Of a stretch of DNA of 7,382 nucleotides, positions 5,947 to 7,382 are shown in pieces. Position 1 is the first letter of the stretch. The number at the start of each line of letters is the position of its first letter. The notes under the pieces were generated by a model. That model worked only from the letters and a program-made list of their open reading frames with translations, did no database searches and had not been told where the DNA came from. Origin of the DNA: Christensenella sp. (GTDB lineage Bacteria > Bacillota > Clostridia > Christensenellales > Maliibacteriaceae); assembly GCA_019420085.1 (NCBI GenBank), contig JAHZHV010000148.1, forward strand, positions 1 through 7,382, given 5' to 3'. A program made the translations under genes and the position numbers.

Positions 5947-6602
5947 TTTTTTTGACTGCCGTCTCCATCCGTCGCAGCGTCAGCCTGAACATATAGCTCA
6001 TAAGGATTGGGTTCAGCTGTGCCTGTTGCGCCGGTAGGACCGGTAGGACCGGGAATGCCTGCTGCGCCAGTGGGACCGGTAGGGCCGGTTGGACCGGGAA
6101 TGCCTGTTGCACCGGTTGGGCCTGTAGGACCTGAGCTGCCTGCAGGACCAGTGGGGCCAATGGCACCTGTTGCGCCGATGGGGCCTGTAGGACCAGGAAT
6201 GCCTCCTCCGGCAGGTCCTGCAGGTCCAGTAGGTCCAGTAGGTCCAGTAGGTCCAGTAGGTCCAGTAGGTCCAGTAGGCCCTGCTGCCCCAGTAGGTCCT
6301 GGAATACCTTCTCCTGCGGGTCCAGTAGGACCAGGAGACCCTGTCGGCCCAGTTGGACCAATAGGGCCGGGAGCCCCAGCTGTGCCGGTGGGACCGATAG
6401 GGCCGGGAGCTCCGGTTGGACCAATAGGGCCGGGAGCTCCGGTGGCTCCGGTGGGACCGATAGGGCCGGGAGCTCCGGTGGCTCCGGTGGGACCGGTAGG
6501 ACCGGAAGATCCAGTAGGACCGGTAGGGCCGGGAAAAGGATATATCCACTGATCCGCTATGCAACAGTTTACACAGCACTTGTTATTATGGTTCCAGCAC
6601 AT
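5895..6602 (-). CDS. Collagen-like GXY-repeat surface protein, zero-frame part
   Basis: 235 aa in the zero frame. Residues 1-24 form a Cys-rich head (C2, C9, C10, C13, C14, with CCVNCC) without an obvious signal peptide. Residues 25-196 are collagen-type Gly-X-Y: 24 triplets, GEGIP, 10 triplets, GGGIP, 20 triplets, mostly GPT, GAT, GPI and GAP. Such repeats form a triple-helical stalk in bacterial surface and exosporium proteins (BclA-like). Residues 197-217 (EPNPYELYVQADAATDGDGS) begin the globular C-terminal domain, but from residue 219 the frame encodes an unrelated 17-residue tail (NHFKPLNRRWLQHFPVA) and stops; the true continuation is in the -1 frame. ATG start with GGAGG (6614-6618) 11 nt upstream. 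A glycosyltransferase gene precedes it on the same strand. Confidence 0.88.
   Translation of the reverse strand: MCWNHNNKCCVNCCIADQWIYPFPGPTGPTGSSGPTGPTGATGAPGPIGPTGATGAPGPIGPTGAPGPIGPTGTAGAPGPIGPTGPTGSPGPTGPAGEGIPGPTGAAGPTGPTGPTGPTGPTGPTGPAGPAGGGIPGPTGPIGATGAIGPTGPAGSSGPTGPTGATGIPGPTGPTGPTGAAGIPGPTGPTGATGTAEPNPYELYVQADAATDGDGSQKNHFKPLNRRWLQHFPVA
5946..5952 (-). other. Putative -1 frameshift site A AAA AAC
   Basis: The zero-frame codons are CAA AAA AAC CAT; the heptamer A AAA AAC sits in the exact X XXY YYZ phase. Slipping back one base gives AAA AAA CCA TTT, which restores the beta-helix frame. GGAG (5966-5963, minus strand) ends 10 nt before the heptamer, the arrangement of the stimulatory Shine-Dalgarno element in dnaX. 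I see no convincing stimulatory stem-loop downstream. The preceding base is also A, so the run is A7 and indels or transcript slippage are possible. Confidence 0.6.
6223..6276. repeat. Six perfect 9-bp tandem repeats coding GPT
   Basis: GGTCCAGTA is repeated six times without a mismatch; on the coding strand it encodes Gly-Pro-Thr six times (about residues 108-125). Other parts of the collagen region use mixed codons for the same triplets, so this block is a recent expansion. Copy changes keep the frame and only alter stalk length. Confidence 0.95.
6424..6495. repeat. Perfect 36-bp tandem duplication in the collagen region
   Basis: Bases 6424-6459 and 6460-6495 are identical. Each copy encodes twelve residues of the GAT-GAP-GPI-GPT pattern in the first collagen block. 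Neighbouring GAP-GPI-GPT groups at 6361-6423 are diverged relatives, showing stepwise growth by duplication. Confidence 0.9.
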
Positions 6603-6732
6603 AGGTCTTTAAGCCTCCACGTTACGTCTTACCTTAACACTGAATGCGCAAAATAAATCAATGGTTGTATGAGATTATGCAGCATTATGATAAGCGGCAA
6701 CGCTTGTTCCTTTGAAAAAAACAAACATTGAT
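6603..6732 (-). promoter_or_regulatory. Leader and promoter region of the collagen-like gene
   Basis: 130 nt between the glycosyltransferase stop and the collagen-like start. A candidate sigma-A promoter reads TTCAAA (6716-6711), 18 nt, TATCAT (6692-6687) on the minus strand. A CATACAAC box (6671-6664) resembles sigma-E -10 elements of sporulation but lacks a well-spaced -35. There is also a 5-bp AAGCG/CGCTT hairpin near 6691-6704 and an 11-bp inverted repeat flanking the region. No clear terminator for the glycosyltransferase gene is seen, so read-through is possible. Confidence 0.4.
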
Positions 6733-7382
6733 TTATAGTTTTTGCTGAAGGAGGGGGATTAATTGATTGCGGCAGATCCATGCACCATGATATTTGGTTC
6801 GAACATTGGTTTTTGCTCGCAAGCTGCGGTCTTCCCGCATGAAGTTGACAATGATTTTTGCGTGGTCCTCATAGTATGCCTGTTCGCTGGGAACATATTT
6901 TTCATGTGTATCGTAGCCGAAATTGCGTCCATCCCAACGCATAAAGTAGGCGCCCAGGCTATCTCCTAATTCTTTCAAGGCGGGTACGGCTTCGTTAAGC
7001 ACCAGAAAGTTTCCGCGACTTGCGGCTTCAAGCACTGTTAATCCAAAAGATTCGGAATAGGAAGGACATATGAATAAGTTTGATAATCCAAACAGTTCCA
7101 ATACGCCGTTCCTGGGAAAACCCTGTGGGTATCCCAGGTTAGAGGTAAAGATCATATCTTCTCGATTTAATCCAAATTTTAATCCTTCGGTCTCAATCAT
7201 GCGTTTGTAGACCTTGCTGGGAATATCGGCGCTTGGAAAATCACAAAATACGATTTTGGTCTGCTGTTGTGTGCTGCTTTGGATTGCCCCTGCAAGGGAA
7301 GCGACTTTTTCAAAACGCTTTGCAGTGGTTAAACGTCCCGGATATACTATTAAAATGTCGGCATTGAGAAGATCTATATGGC
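6733..7382 (-). CDS. Glycosyltransferase, GT4-like (C-terminal part, cut by window edge)
   Basis: The last 215 residues of a gene that begins beyond the right edge; the frame stays open to 7382, so the ATG at 7200 is internal. This is the nucleotide-sugar-binding half of a GT-B enzyme. VYPGRLTTAKRFEKV matches the start of the Glycos_transf_1 domain, and SYSESFGLTVLEAASRG holds the E-x7-E motif (ESFGLTVLE) that contacts the donor sugar. Such enzymes move a sugar from an NDP-sugar to a glycan, lipid or protein in the cytoplasm. The acceptor cannot be read. It lies upstream of the Thr-rich collagen-like gene on the same strand, so glycosylation of that stalk is a reasonable inference; capsule or LPS synthesis is the alternative. 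TAA stop at 6735-6733. Confidence 0.85.
   Translation of the reverse strand, partial: HIDLLNADILIVYPGRLTTAKRFEKVASLAGAIQSSTQQQTKIVFCDFPSADIPSKVYKRMIETEGLKFGLNREDMIFTSNLGYPQGFPRNGVLELFGLSNLFICPSYSESFGLTVLEAASRGNFLVLNEAVPALKELGDSLGAYFMRWDGRNFGYDTHEKYVPSEQAYYEDHAKIIVNFMREDRSLRAKTNVRTKYHGAWICRNQLIPLLQQKL

Noticed and set aside
6223..6276. Regular 9-bp repeats as a possible CRISPR-like array
   Set aside because: No spacers; the units are contiguous GPT codons within a coding frame.
6007..6552. Rightward 181-codon frame rich in VGP opposite the collagen region
   Set aside because: It is the mirror of Gly-Pro-Thr codons on the other strand; it has no independent ribosome binding site and no known family.
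6664..6690. Sigma-E-like promoter (TCATAAT, then CATACAAC) before the collagen-like gene
   Set aside because: Both boxes fit partly, but the 12-nt spacer is shorter than usual for sigma-E and sporulation of this organism is not shown.

Overview
The window reads as ordinary chromosome of a Bacillota bacterium. The evidence is a full-length membrane-anchored RNase Y, AGGAGG-type ribosome binding sites, two TTG start codons, Rho-independent terminators and a (Gly-Pro-Thr)-rich collagen-like protein. Coding GC looks roughly balanced and the gaps are clearly richer in A+T. A Negativicutes or Clostridia member is my guess, but nothing here fixes the genus.

Layout, left to right. (1) Bases 1-34 are the terminator of a gene outside the window. 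(2) 104-1684 (+) is rny, closed by a strong GC-rich terminator at 1695-1733. (3) 1734-2034 holds no gene I can support. (4) 2035-2922 (-) is a LysR-type regulator, divergent from a CPA2-type cation:proton antiporter at 3086-4375 (+). Their shared intergenic region holds a canonical LysR dyad and a perfect inverted repeat that spells two superimposed, opposite-facing promoters. (5) 4376-4497 separates the antiporter from a convergent flavodoxin-like gene (4498-4989, -). It contains a 20-bp hairpin running straight into 18 perfect copies of TTG. (6) 4990-5307 is non-coding, with a probable flavodoxin promoter/operator and a weak terminator. (7) 5308-6602 (-) is a collagen-like gene split into two frames. 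(8) 6733-7382 (-) is the C-terminal part of a GT4-type glycosyltransferase cut by the window edge.

The most interesting object is the collagen-like gene. Its zero frame encodes a Cys-rich head and 54 Gly-X-Y triplets, then goes off-register. The -1 frame continues without interruption into a beta-helix-like domain. The switch point is A AAA AAC, the textbook -1 slippery heptamer, in the correct phase, with a GGAG Shine-Dalgarno-like element 10 nt upstream, the arrangement known from dnaX. It may be programmed frameshifting (235-aa and 431-aa products), slippage or phase variation at A7, or a simple mutation or sequencing error; the sequence alone does not decide.

Functionally, the LysR protein probably controls the antiporter. 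The glycosyltransferase upstream of the collagen-like gene, on the same strand, is a plausible modifier of the Thr-rich collagen stalk. rny and the flavodoxin appear to be independent units.
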